The notes under the pieces are model-generated. The model saw only the letters and a list, made by a program, of their open reading frames with translations, was not told the origin of the DNA and did no database searches. A program made the translations under genes and the position numbers. A stretch of 53,811 nucleotides of DNA from a virus, in the IMG/VR virus record IMGVR_UViG_3300044712_000302, positions 1 through 53,811 of that record. One strand, 5' to 3'. Shown in pieces: positions 1 to 6,394 of this stretch; within the stretch, counting starts at the first letter, position 1; each line of letters opens with the position of its first letter.

Positions 1-127
1 GGGTGGGTTTGTTCATTGCGGGGTCTCGGTTGGTTGTGTGGTGGGGATGCCCATGGCCAGAACATCGGCGTACTCTTTGGCGCTCATGCCTGCGCCGTCG
101 TCGTTGCGCATCCATTCGATGATGCGC
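1..127. repeat. Direct terminal repeat, left copy
   Basis: Bases 1-127 are identical to bases 53685-53811. The length of exactly 127 is a common assembler k-mer size, so this is best read as an assembly overlap showing that the contig is circular or circularly permuted, rather than a physical end. The gene at 13..321 crosses the junction without disruption. Confidence 0.95.
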
Positions 128-321
128 TGGCGCTCAGCCACACCAGCGTCCAGTGCGGACTGCTCGATGGCGGCTTGGATGCGGGGTGCAATTTGCGCCA
201 TCGCTGCCTGCACCTGTTGCTTGCCGTAAGCCTCGAGCAAGACCTGGGCAGCCGCATCGCCTTCGCAGGCGCGGATCTTCATAGTGGTGAAGAACGGGTC
301 CATAGGTTCGGTGGTGCTCAT
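13..321 (-). CDS. Hypothetical protein between small and large terminase
   Basis: A 102-aa protein, mostly helical and rich in Ala and Gln, with no domain I recognise. The ATG at 321 overlaps the stop of the small terminase gene as TGATG. Its own stop overlaps the start of the next gene (53700 in the closed circle) as ATGA, so it is translated as part of the packaging operon. An in-frame TTG three bases upstream is possible but unnecessary. The middle carries a short DAGVAERQRI-type helix and the C terminus is Pro/Thr-rich. The gene spans the contig junction, so the copy ending at 53811 is only partial. Confidence 0.8.
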   Translation of the reverse strand: MSTTEPMDPFFTTMKIRACEGDAAAQVLLEAYGKQQVQAAMAQIAPRIQAAIEQSALDAGVAERQRIIEWMRNDDGAGMSAKEYADVLAMGIPTTQPTETPQ

Positions 322-785
322 CAATCGCTCCCGTTGGCTTTTTGCAACAGCGCCTGCATCTGCGCCAGCTCGGTGTCGTTGAGGCCCTTGAGGTCAACGC
401 TGGAGACCGCAATCGCGCCGCCGTCCTTGCCGGTGTGCTCGTGCTTTTGGGTCTCGGACCACTTCATCTGGGTTTTGGTCCACCAGATCATGGCCGTCGT
501 GTCGCCGCTCGTCGCCTTCTGGAACAAGGTGCGCCCGACCTGGCTGTTCGCCTTGGCCTTGCCGCTGAGCAGCTCCTCGGCAAAGTGCGTCGTCAGGGTC
601 TCAGCGCTGATGCCATTGCGCACCAGGATGGCGATTTGCTCAAGCGGCAGGCCGTAGCCCGACATGGCTTCCACCTGCTTTCGCTCGGTTTCCGTGGGTT
701 CAAATGCAGGTCGGCCAGCCCCAGGACGAGCCCCGCCGTTTTTGCCTGGTTTTTTTAAAACCGATTTTTCAGTCGCTTTTGTCAT
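321..785 (-). CDS. terS: Terminase small subunit
   Basis: A 154-aa DNA-packaging protein that should recognise viral DNA and load the large terminase. The N terminus has the GGARPGAGRP motif typical of one small-terminase group (residues about 17-26). A helical DNA-binding region follows (residues 30-70), then the block GRTLFQKATSGDTTAMIWW, which is characteristic of the family. The length is normal. The start at 785 is preceded by the strong ribosome site CTGAAAGGAGC, a motif reused before several late genes. It lies downstream of the methyltransferase gene and is translationally coupled to 13..321. The family call rests on motif recognition, without a search. Confidence 0.85.
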   Translation of the reverse strand: MTKATEKSVLKKPGKNGGARPGAGRPAFEPTETERKQVEAMSGYGLPLEQIAILVRNGISAETLTTHFAEELLSGKAKANSQVGRTLFQKATSGDTTAMIWWTKTQMKWSETQKHEHTGKDGGAIAVSSVDLKGLNDTELAQMQALLQKANGSD

Positions 786-827
786 GAATCGCTCCTTTCA
801 GTGCAGTGATTCGGTTGGTTTTGGTCA

Positions 828-2186
828 TCAATCCGGCTTTTTGGCCGGTTTGGTCTTGTCGGCCTTGGGTTTGTCGGCCTTCCCGATCTCGCTCCCGATC
901 AGGCTGTTGGGGCTGCGTTCGCCCATCACCTCGGTGAAGGATCGCCCGTCGGCCTCCAGGTGCGCGTGCTTGCCGGTGAACTGCTGCCAGCGGGTGACGA
1001 TCACGTCGCAGTATTTTGGGTCCAACTCCATGAGCCTGGCAACTCGGCCGTTTTTCTCGGCTGCGATAAGGGTGGTGCCAGAGCCTCCGAAGCTGTCCAG
1101 GACGATGTCGCCGCCCTTGGTGTTGTTGAGCATCTGGTACTCGAAAAGGGCCACGGGTTTCATGGTCGGGTGCTCGCCGTTGCGGGCGGGCTTGTCGAAC
1201 TCGAGGATGGTGGTCTGCTTGCGGTCGGCAGCCCAGAGGTGGCCCGCGCCGTCTTTCCAGCCGTAGAGACATGGCTCGTGCTGCCACTGGTAGTCTTGGC
1301 GGCCGAGGACAAGGCTGGACTTCTTCCAGATCAGGCACTGGCGCACGGTCCAACCGGCGTCCTTGGCGGCTCCCCGGAAGTTGTAGCCCTCGCTGTCGGC
1401 GTGCCAGATGTAGAAAACCGCCCCGGCTTTCATGACCGCGTTGGCTGCGGTGTAGGCATCGCGCAGGAACTCGCGGAACTGGGTGTCGCCCATCGAGTCG
1501 TTTTTGATGGTGAGCTTCTCTTTGGTACCGCCCTCATAGGCCACGTTGTAGGGCGGGTCGGTCAGCCACATGTCCACAGGTTGTCCGGCGCAGAGCTTTT
1601 CCAGGTCGTCGATGCTGGTGGAGTCTCCGCAGAGCAGTCGGTGACTGCCCATGACCCACACGTCGCCTTGGACGGTGACCGGGTTGGCCGGGGCCTCGGG
1701 CGCGTCGTCGGGGTCTGTGAGGCCTTCCTCCAGCTCCAGGGGCATCAGGGCGTCGATCTCTTCTTCGGTGAAGCCTGTGAGGCCAACGTCGAAGCCGAGG
1801 TCCATCAAGTCTTTGAACTCGGTGGCCAGCATGGCGTTGTCCCATCCGGCGTTGAGGGCGAGTCGGTTGTCGGCAATGATGTAGGCGCGTTTCTTGGCCT
1901 CGGACCAGCCGGTGGCGACCATGACCGGGACCGTTTTGATTTTGAGGCGCTGTGCGGCCATTGTGCGGCCGTGTCCGGCAATGATGCCGCCTTGCTCATC
2001 GACCAGGATGGGCGTGGTCCAACCCCACTCTTTGATCGAGGCTGCGATCTGTCCGATCTGCTCGTCTGAGTGGGTGCGGCTGTTGCGTGCGTAAGGGATA
2101 AGTTTGTCGATGCTCCACTGCTCGATTTTGTCGGCAGGGTTTCCGGTGAGTTTTTCGGCGGTGATTTCCGTGGTGGGTTTTGTCAT
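828..2186 (-). CDS. ParB-domain DNA methyltransferase (N6-adenine/N4-cytosine type)
   Basis: A 452-aa fusion. Residues about 20-120 form a ParB/sulfiredoxin-like domain (RNSRTH, then GGIIAGHGRTMAAQ). Residues about 195-440 form an S-adenosylmethionine-dependent methylase with the catalytic DPPY motif near residue 209 and the SAM-binding DSFGGSGTT near residue 364. Such phage enzymes methylate exocyclic amino groups and usually act as orphan methylases that shield viral DNA from host restriction. No restriction endonuclease is seen. The start is at 2186, after an AAGG ribosome site; a longer upstream reading frame has no convincing start. It sits between a small conserved gene and terminase. 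The target site cannot be read from the sequence. Confidence 0.92.
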   Translation of the reverse strand: MTKPTTEITAEKLTGNPADKIEQWSIDKLIPYARNSRTHSDEQIGQIAASIKEWGWTTPILVDEQGGIIAGHGRTMAAQRLKIKTVPVMVATGWSEAKKRAYIIADNRLALNAGWDNAMLATEFKDLMDLGFDVGLTGFTEEEIDALMPLELEEGLTDPDDAPEAPANPVTVQGDVWVMGSHRLLCGDSTSIDDLEKLCAGQPVDMWLTDPPYNVAYEGGTKEKLTIKNDSMGDTQFREFLRDAYTAANAVMKAGAVFYIWHADSEGYNFRGAAKDAGWTVRQCLIWKKSSLVLGRQDYQWQHEPCLYGWKDGAGHLWAADRKQTTILEFDKPARNGEHPTMKPVALFEYQMLNNTKGGDIVLDSFGGSGTTLIAAEKNGRVARLMELDPKYCDVIVTRWQQFTGKHAHLEADGRSFTEVMGERSPNSLIGSEIGKADKPKADKTKPAKKPD

Positions 2187-2211
2187 GAGGTGCCTTCGGT
2201 GGTGGTGGGGA

Positions 2212-2433
2212 TTATGCAACGCGCCAGCAGCGGGCACCGCCTTCGACTGTGTTGCAGGTGAATTTTTTGCCTGTTTTGTTGGCGTGCCACTGAGCGGAGT
2301 TGCTCAAGGCTCTTGCGCTCATCTTGGGGGCAAAAAACGAATCGCCGATCTCCATTTTTGCAAACGGGTACTTGGGTCGAGCGCCGCCACCGGTGTGCTC
2401 AGGGGCGGGGATATTTTTCTCTATTTCGAACAT
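2212..2433 (-). CDS. Small conserved phage protein
   Basis: A 73-aa protein with a block reading KYPFAKMEIGDSFF and a C-terminal region with SARAL, WHANKTGKKF and two Cys. This pattern is familiar from many small phage proteins of unknown function. It has a good AAGGAT ribosome site and a start at 2433. It is the first gene after a 322-bp regulatory gap, so it probably leads a transcript that continues into the methyltransferase gene. No enzymatic motif is visible. Confidence 0.8.
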   Translation of the reverse strand: MFEIEKNIPAPEHTGGGARPKYPFAKMEIGDSFFAPKMSARALSNSAQWHANKTGKKFTCNTVEGGARCWRVA

Positions 2434-2585
2434 GGGCCATCCTTGGTTTGAACTTGGGCCTTTATTGTTGATCGAGTTGCAAAAAAATCAAATTCAATAC
2501 CCGACCCGTGTGATCGGGAATTTTTGGCACAACCTGGCACCGGTGGAACCGGATAAAAGCAGACATTTTCACTGTGTTCTTTCTT

Positions 2586-2612
2586 GCGTGTGTGTGTGCG
2601 TGTGTGCATGTG
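2586..2612. repeat. Alternating purine-pyrimidine (GT)n tract
   Basis: 27 consecutive bases alternate strictly purine-pyrimidine (mainly GT steps with GC and AT steps). This is the kind of simple repeat that can adopt Z-form DNA under negative supercoiling. It lies in non-coding DNA 20-30 bp beyond the promoter-like element at 2624-2654. Confidence 0.85.
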
Positions 2613-2623
2613 AATATAGGCGT

Positions 2624-2654
2624 TTTATCTTGTGCATGGTTGTGCCAAAGTCAA
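2624..2654 (-). promoter_or_regulatory. Candidate leftward promoter with embedded repeat motif
   Basis: The minus strand has TTGACT at 2654-2649, then AAGATA, AGATAA or GATAAA 17-19 bases downstream. One GTTGTGCCA repeat (as TGGCACAAC) fills the spacer, so a protein binding that repeat would block the promoter. It would drive the gene 2212..2433 and those downstream. The -10 element is weak. Confidence 0.4.
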
Positions 2655-2698
2655 AAACACCAATAAAATCAAAGGGTTGCACGGTTTTTTGTCGGTCG

Positions 2699-2728
2699 AA
2701 AAAAGTTGTGCCAGCTTGCACCGGCACA
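2699..2728 (-). terminator. Intrinsic terminator after primase gene
   Basis: On the minus strand a TGTGCC/GGCACA stem (2728-2723 with 2712-2707) and 10-base loop is followed after two bases by six T residues (2704-2699). It lies about 30 bp beyond the primase stop codon. The stem is short, so it may be leaky. Confidence 0.5.
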
Positions 2729-2755
2729 CCTTTAAGTTGTGCCAAAAGCCGGATT

Positions 2756-5395
2756 TCAGAATGGCTCAGCATCGCTTTCCCAATCGTGACGCAAGCGAAT
2801 GCCGGTGTAGAGGTTCAATCGTGTGCCAGAACCCTCCGTGGCACAGGCTTCCTGACCCCTCGATGTTGTGCCAGAACCGCGTGGTTGGCTGCGTTTGACG
2901 CCCGGGAAAGCGGCCGAAAGTTGGCGGCCAAACGACACCTTGGTGCCTGCGTGATCGCGGCCCTGGGCCTCGCACCACTTCTTCCAAGCCTTGAAAAGCT
3001 CGTCGCGATCGGCTTGGGCGTGCTCGCTGACCACGCACATCTCGTCCACAAAAGCGCGGATCGGGCTGGTCTGATCGACCAGGTCTGAAGCCAGCTCGTC
3101 GGCCGAGGTGGGGCGCTGGAAGTAGCCGCGCTGGTTCAGACGGGCCAGGCCCTCAAGTGCCCACAGGACGATGCCGGGCAGCTCCTTGAGCAGGCGGGCC
3201 GTGAGGCCGTGGTCCTCCTTGCCCAGGAAGCTCGTGTTGAACTTGAAGGGCAGGAACCGGTTGGCCAGGGCGGCCGAGGCGTCCGAGAAGGCGGGCAGCT
3301 CGTTGGAGGCCAGCACGAAGCGGATGGCCATCTTGCCGGACCAGGCGGTCATGTTCTTGCGGTCGATCGTGATGGTGTCCTCGCCCGAGATCCGCAGCAA
3401 GTTTTCCACGATGGGCTGCTGGTCTGCGCGGCCGGAGAGGCGGGCGTCGGAGATCATGGCCAGGCGCTTGCCGATCAGGGGCTGCAGGCCGAACTGCGTG
3501 CCAAGCGACGCGAGGCTGGGGCTCACCCGGTTGGCGTACCCGACCAGGGCTTCGAGGATGCGCAAGATGGTGCCCTTGCCGCAGCGTGGGGGGCCGATCA
3601 GCATGAACATCTTTTGCTGGCTGGTGTCGTCGGTCAGCAGGTAGCCGAACATCTCGGCCAGGGTGCTGATGGACTCGGGGTCGTCGGGCCAGAGGCTGTG
3701 CAGGAACTTCAGCCACTCGGTCGGCGCGCTGGCGCTGGGGTCGTAGTCGAAGTCCAGGGAGGACACGCAAAACAGCCGGTCCGTCGACGGCATGATGGTG
3801 CGGGTCGGGTGGTGCAAGAAGCCGTTTTTGAAGGCCACGATCTCGTGGGCCAAGTGGTCGCCAGGCTTGGGTTCAATCCAGACTTGGGGCTCGGGCAGGT
3901 CGGCGTAGCACACCGCGCGCAGGGCGTGGGCGACGTCGTTGACCGTTGAGGTTTTCGGGTTGAAGGCCACCGTCTCGCTGTCGCCTGTCTTAGGGTTGAC
4001 TTTGAGCGTCAGGCACCCGGCCATGAAGTGGTACAGGCGCTGGTCGATGTAGACCCGGTCCCGAGTGACGTAGCGCGTGGCGTCCCAGCTGTAGAACTCG
4101 CCGCGCCAGTGGATGATGCGCCCGCGCTCGGGCAGCGTCTCGTGGAACAGCTCGGCCGTTTTCATGGGCGAGCTCGAGAAGATCATCGGCTGATCATGGC
4201 TGTCCGGCGGAATGTTGTCAGGGGCCCGGGGTGGCTCAGGGGGCGGGGGCGTGTGCCCAGCGTGGTCCGAAACGTCGGGGATGGGTGCGTCGTCGAAGTC
4301 GGGCGGCAGGTCGTCCCAGGGCGGCTCAAAATCGGATGGAAACGGGTCCGAATCGGGTGGAATCGGTTGTTTTTCTGGCGGTGGCTCATCCGGTGAGCCT
4401 GCCTTCATGATGCAGTCCTCGACGGCGGCCAGGCCGTCGGCCAGGTGCAGGTCGTTGAAGTCGGTACCGGTGCCCCGCGTTGAGACGTTCCAGACCGGGA
4501 TGGCCAGCAGCGCGTTGACGGCTTGGGCGGTCTTGCGGGCGTAGGTCAGGCCAGGGTTGCCCTCGGTTTGAGCGTCGTCGTCGGCCGCGATGATCAGGCG
4601 GGCCTCGGGTAGCGCGGCGCGAATCTTGCGGGCAACCGGCTCCAGGTTCCCGGCGTTGAAGGCAACAACCACGCAGTGCCCGGTGGCCATGCGGATGGAG
4701 CAGCAAGTGGCCCAGCCCTCGGCGATCACCACGGTGCCTTGCTTGTCGGGCTTGCCTAGCACTGTGTAAGCGCCGCCCGATGGCGTGCCTTTGAGAAACA
4801 GCTTTGTGCCGTCAGACTTGATGCGTTGGAGGCCAACCAGTGCGCCGGGGCCGTGGCGCAGCGGGATGAGCAGCTCGTCGCCCAGCATGCGGGCACCCTC
4901 GGGCTCGATCTGCTTGCGCTGAGGGTAGGGGTGGCTGGTGACCGTGGTGGCCCGAGCCCACATCTCGGCGGCGCGGGTGGCAGCGGCGTCGCGCTCTATT
5001 TTGGCCTGGGCCTCCTCGGCTGCCATGCGGGCCTCGCGCTCGGCGATGCGGCGGGCACGTTCCTCTGGGTCGACCGGCTTGCGGTCCTGGGCTGTTGATT
5101 TGTAGCCGCCCTCTTTGGCCAGGGCGATCAGGGTGCCTATGGTGGCGCGGTTGGAGCCGCCGCCGGGTTTGCAGGATTTCCAAACGTCGCGTGCGTCGCG
5201 GCTGTTGTAGTTTGAGCCCTGCTGGCTCCAGGCGTCCCACGCTTCGAAGGCGGGCTCACCGAATTCTTCTTTGAGGATGAAGGCCATCTTCACCCAGGTC
5301 TCGCGGTCATCGACGCCGCGAACGAATGAGAGCATGCGCTCCGCTGTCTCGAGGGAAATGGGGTCCCTTGGCCCTGTAGTTTTTGTTCGTTGCAT
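2756..5395 (-). CDS. Primase-helicase (PriCT, Toprim and D5-type helicase domains)
   Basis: An 879-aa replication protein expected to prime and unwind viral DNA. The N terminus (residues 10-90) resembles the PriCT-2 domain. A Toprim-like catalytic core follows, with the acidic IAEGWA motif at Glu226 and DDD at 272-274. A Pro/Asp-rich linker spans about 335-405. The C-terminal D5/SF3-type helicase has Walker A GPPRCGKGT at 601-609. The tail after residue 830 is low-complexity, and its DNA carries copies of the GTTGTGCCA repeat. It starts at 5395, downstream of a 412-bp structured gap, and stands next to VRR-NUC and SF2 helicase genes. No DNA polymerase gene is seen, so the host polymerase is probably recruited. 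Confidence 0.93.
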   Translation of the reverse strand: MQRTKTTGPRDPISLETAERMLSFVRGVDDRETWVKMAFILKEEFGEPAFEAWDAWSQQGSNYNSRDARDVWKSCKPGGGSNRATIGTLIALAKEGGYKSTAQDRKPVDPEERARRIAEREARMAAEEAQAKIERDAAATRAAEMWARATTVTSHPYPQRKQIEPEGARMLGDELLIPLRHGPGALVGLQRIKSDGTKLFLKGTPSGGAYTVLGKPDKQGTVVIAEGWATCCSIRMATGHCVVVAFNAGNLEPVARKIRAALPEARLIIAADDDAQTEGNPGLTYARKTAQAVNALLAIPVWNVSTRGTGTDFNDLHLADGLAAVEDCIMKAGSPDEPPPEKQPIPPDSDPFPSDFEPPWDDLPPDFDDAPIPDVSDHAGHTPPPPEPPRAPDNIPPDSHDQPMIFSSSPMKTAELFHETLPERGRIIHWRGEFYSWDATRYVTRDRVYIDQRLYHFMAGCLTLKVNPKTGDSETVAFNPKTSTVNDVAHALRAVCYADLPEPQVWIEPKPGDHLAHEIVAFKNGFLHHPTRTIMPSTDRLFCVSSLDFDYDPSASAPTEWLKFLHSLWPDDPESISTLAEMFGYLLTDDTSQQKMFMLIGPPRCGKGTILRILEALVGYANRVSPSLASLGTQFGLQPLIGKRLAMISDARLSGRADQQPIVENLLRISGEDTITIDRKNMTAWSGKMAIRFVLASNELPAFSDASAALANRFLPFKFNTSFLGKEDHGLTARLLKELPGIVLWALEGLARLNQRGYFQRPTSADELASDLVDQTSPIRAFVDEMCVVSEHAQADRDELFKAWKKWCEAQGRDHAGTKVSFGRQLSAAFPGVKRSQPRGSGTTSRGQEACATEGSGTRLNLYTGIRLRHDWESDAEPF

Positions 5396-5491
5396 ACCTG
5401 GCGTCTGTTGGCTGGCGAATAAAAGGTGGGGCAGCCCTCGCCAGGGTCAGGCCTTGTCACCGGTGGATCAGACCGGTCAAGCCCCGTGAAC

Positions 5492-5522
5492 AGTATAAGG
5501 GCGTGCGGGCGGAAAAACGCAA
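5492..5522 (-). promoter_or_regulatory. Candidate promoter for primase gene
   Basis: Minus strand: TTGCGT at 5522-5517 and TATACT at 5497-5492, separated by 19 bases. The -10 is good and the spacing slightly long. The -35 overlaps the heptamer GCAACAC (plus strand 5519-5525), which is also half of the palindromic operator at 10408-10430. Confidence 0.45.
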
Positions 5523-5577
5523 CACCTGCGAAAATAAATGTGCGGTTTTGCGCAACGGTTGTGGTAGCATCGTTGCT

Positions 5578-5634
5578 GACGCCAGTGCTCACGGAGTCCT
5601 GCAAGGAACTCGGCGAAACGCGGGTGCTGGCGTC
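5578..5634 (-). other. Nested inverted repeat in primase leader
   Basis: A perfect 8-bp outer stem pairs GACGCCAG (5578-5585) with CTGGCGTC (5627-5634). Inside it, 5606-5611 pairs with 5594-5599 through six pairs, including one T-G wobble that forms only in the leftward RNA, with a 6-base loop. The wobble suggests that the leftward transcript is the folded molecule. Confidence 0.5.
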
Positions 5635-5760
5635 ACATCACGCATGCGGCTTGGCATAAATGGCACACCCTGCTGGCATAAACCGACAAAACCGGGGTTC
5701 TGGCCAAGTCGGGCTAACAGGCTGCAGCCGTGATGGTGTAGTTCAAGTTTTGGAGAACAG

Positions 5761-5802
5761 CCCGTCAGTGGATGACGGGGAAATGCCGGGATCAGCACCG
5801 GC
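5761..5802. other. Two adjacent hairpins after VRR-NUC gene
   Basis: First hairpin: CCCGTCA (5761-5767) with TGACGGG (5773-5779) and a 5-base loop. Second: GCCGG (5785-5789) with CCGGC (5798-5802) and an 8-base loop. No T run follows on either strand, so these are not ordinary terminators. Confidence 0.5.
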
Positions 5803-5807
5803 CACCA

Positions 5808-6122
5808 TCAACCTCCATTCACCGCCAGCCTGGCATCCTCCACCGACCGAACGATTGCCGCCAGGGCCCCGCGCTTTTTCATCGCGGCGATGAATGCGAG
5901 CTGCTCGGGTCTGGCACGGCCCTTGGCGGTTTTCACCTCCAGATAGAACGCCCGCGCATCGCTGGCCCGGTGTCCAAACAAATCCGAGAAGCCTTTGGGC
6001 AGACCTGTTTTGACAGGCCGACCATCTTTGGTGAAAAACATCCCCACATTGGCCCTGGCCACGAAGTGCCCGTCGGTAGACAGCGCAATCATGATCTGAT
6101 GCATTAAATCAGTCTCGCTCAT
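5808..6122 (-). CDS. VRR-NUC domain nuclease
   Basis: A 104-aa stand-alone VRR-NUC protein (PD-(D/E)XK fold). Typical blocks are KGFSDLFG (catalytic Asp), FYLEVKTAKGR (E-V-K core) and PEQLAFIAAMKKRGALAAIVRS. Family members cut DNA structures and are common in phage replication operons next to SF2 helicases and D5-type primases, as here. The ATG at 6122 overlaps the stop of the upstream gene as ATGA. An upstream extension exists only because the frame is open. The substrate is not deducible. Confidence 0.9.
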   Translation of the reverse strand: MSETDLMHQIMIALSTDGHFVARANVGMFFTKDGRPVKTGLPKGFSDLFGHRASDARAFYLEVKTAKGRARPEQLAFIAAMKKRGALAAIVRSVEDARLAVNGG

Positions 6123-6394
6123 CGCCTGCCATGCTCCCAAACACGCCGCACCAAGGCCTCGAGCTCCTGGCACGCCTTCTCGCCGCGCACCTGCAGGATG
6201 CCGCGCTTGACGATCTTGCCCGCCTCCTCACGGCCGCGCAGGTACTCGCGCCGGGCGACCTTGTCGGGGATGGACAGGATGTGGCGGGCCTCGCACTCAG
6301 CACGCCAGGCCTCGCAGTAGGTGCACACCGTGGTGCCGTCGATCAACTTCACGACCTGGTCGGTTTCCAGGCGGTTGCAACCAGCGCAGCTCAT
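6119..6394 (-). CDS. Zinc-ribbon-like small protein in replication operon
   Basis: A 91-aa protein starting with a Cys pair (CAGC, residues 3-6) and a second pair (CTYC, about 25-28) that together look like a zinc ribbon. A basic helical stretch follows (WRAECEARHIL, RREYLRGREEAGKIVKRG). The pattern is common in Burkholderiales phages at this position. It overlaps both neighbours by ATGA, between the SF2 helicase and VRR-NUC genes, so a role in replication is plausible, but the function is unknown. Confidence 0.8.
   Translation of the reverse strand: MSCAGCNRLETDQVVKLIDGTTVCTYCEAWRAECEARHILSIPDKVARREYLRGREEAGKIVKRGILQVRGEKACQELEALVRRVWEHGRR

Larger units (their letters stand above)
2434..2755. 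other. Intergenic control region between primase and 2212..2433
   Basis: 322 bp without a credible gene. It is markedly more AT-rich than its surroundings. It contains four GTTGTGCCA repeats (more lie inside the primase gene), a 27-bp alternating purine-pyrimidine tract, an intrinsic terminator for the primase gene and a leftward promoter-like element. This could be a replication origin, a regulator-binding region, or both. Confidence 0.6.
2525..2873. repeat. Dispersed GTTGTGCCA motif
   Basis: The 9-mer GTTGTGCCA occurs at 2639-2647, 2705-2713, 2736-2744 and 2865-2873 on the plus strand, and inverted at 2525-2533. Near matches lie at about 2820-2828 and, inverted, at 2839-2845. Two copies lie in the 3' end of the primase gene and the rest in the gap behind it. 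Spacing is irregular, which argues against classical iterons but fits an operator array. Two copies also contribute arms of terminator-like hairpins. Confidence 0.6.
5396..5807. other. Structured intergenic region upstream of primase
   Basis: 412 bp without a convincing gene. On the leftward strand, in order, it contains two adjacent hairpins (5761-5802), three TGGCATAAA or TGGCACA-like repeats (5652-5683), a nested inverted repeat (5578-5634), the palindrome TTGCGCAA (5548-5555) and a promoter-like element (5522-5492). Placement just upstream of a primase-helicase makes it a candidate origin or a structured mRNA leader. Confidence 0.6.

Noticed and set aside
2631-2647. Sigma-54-like promoter TGGCACaaccaTGCA on the minus strand
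   Set aside because: The gap between GG and GC is one base shorter than the strict sigma-54 spacing, and the TGGCAC part belongs to the dispersed repeat.
5290-5604. A 104-aa frame at the start of the primase gene
   Set aside because: Overlaps the primase start and a promoter; composition is not protein-like.
5589-5798. A 69-aa leftward frame in the primase leader
   Set aside because: GTG start without a ribosome site; the sequence is explained better by hairpins and repeats.
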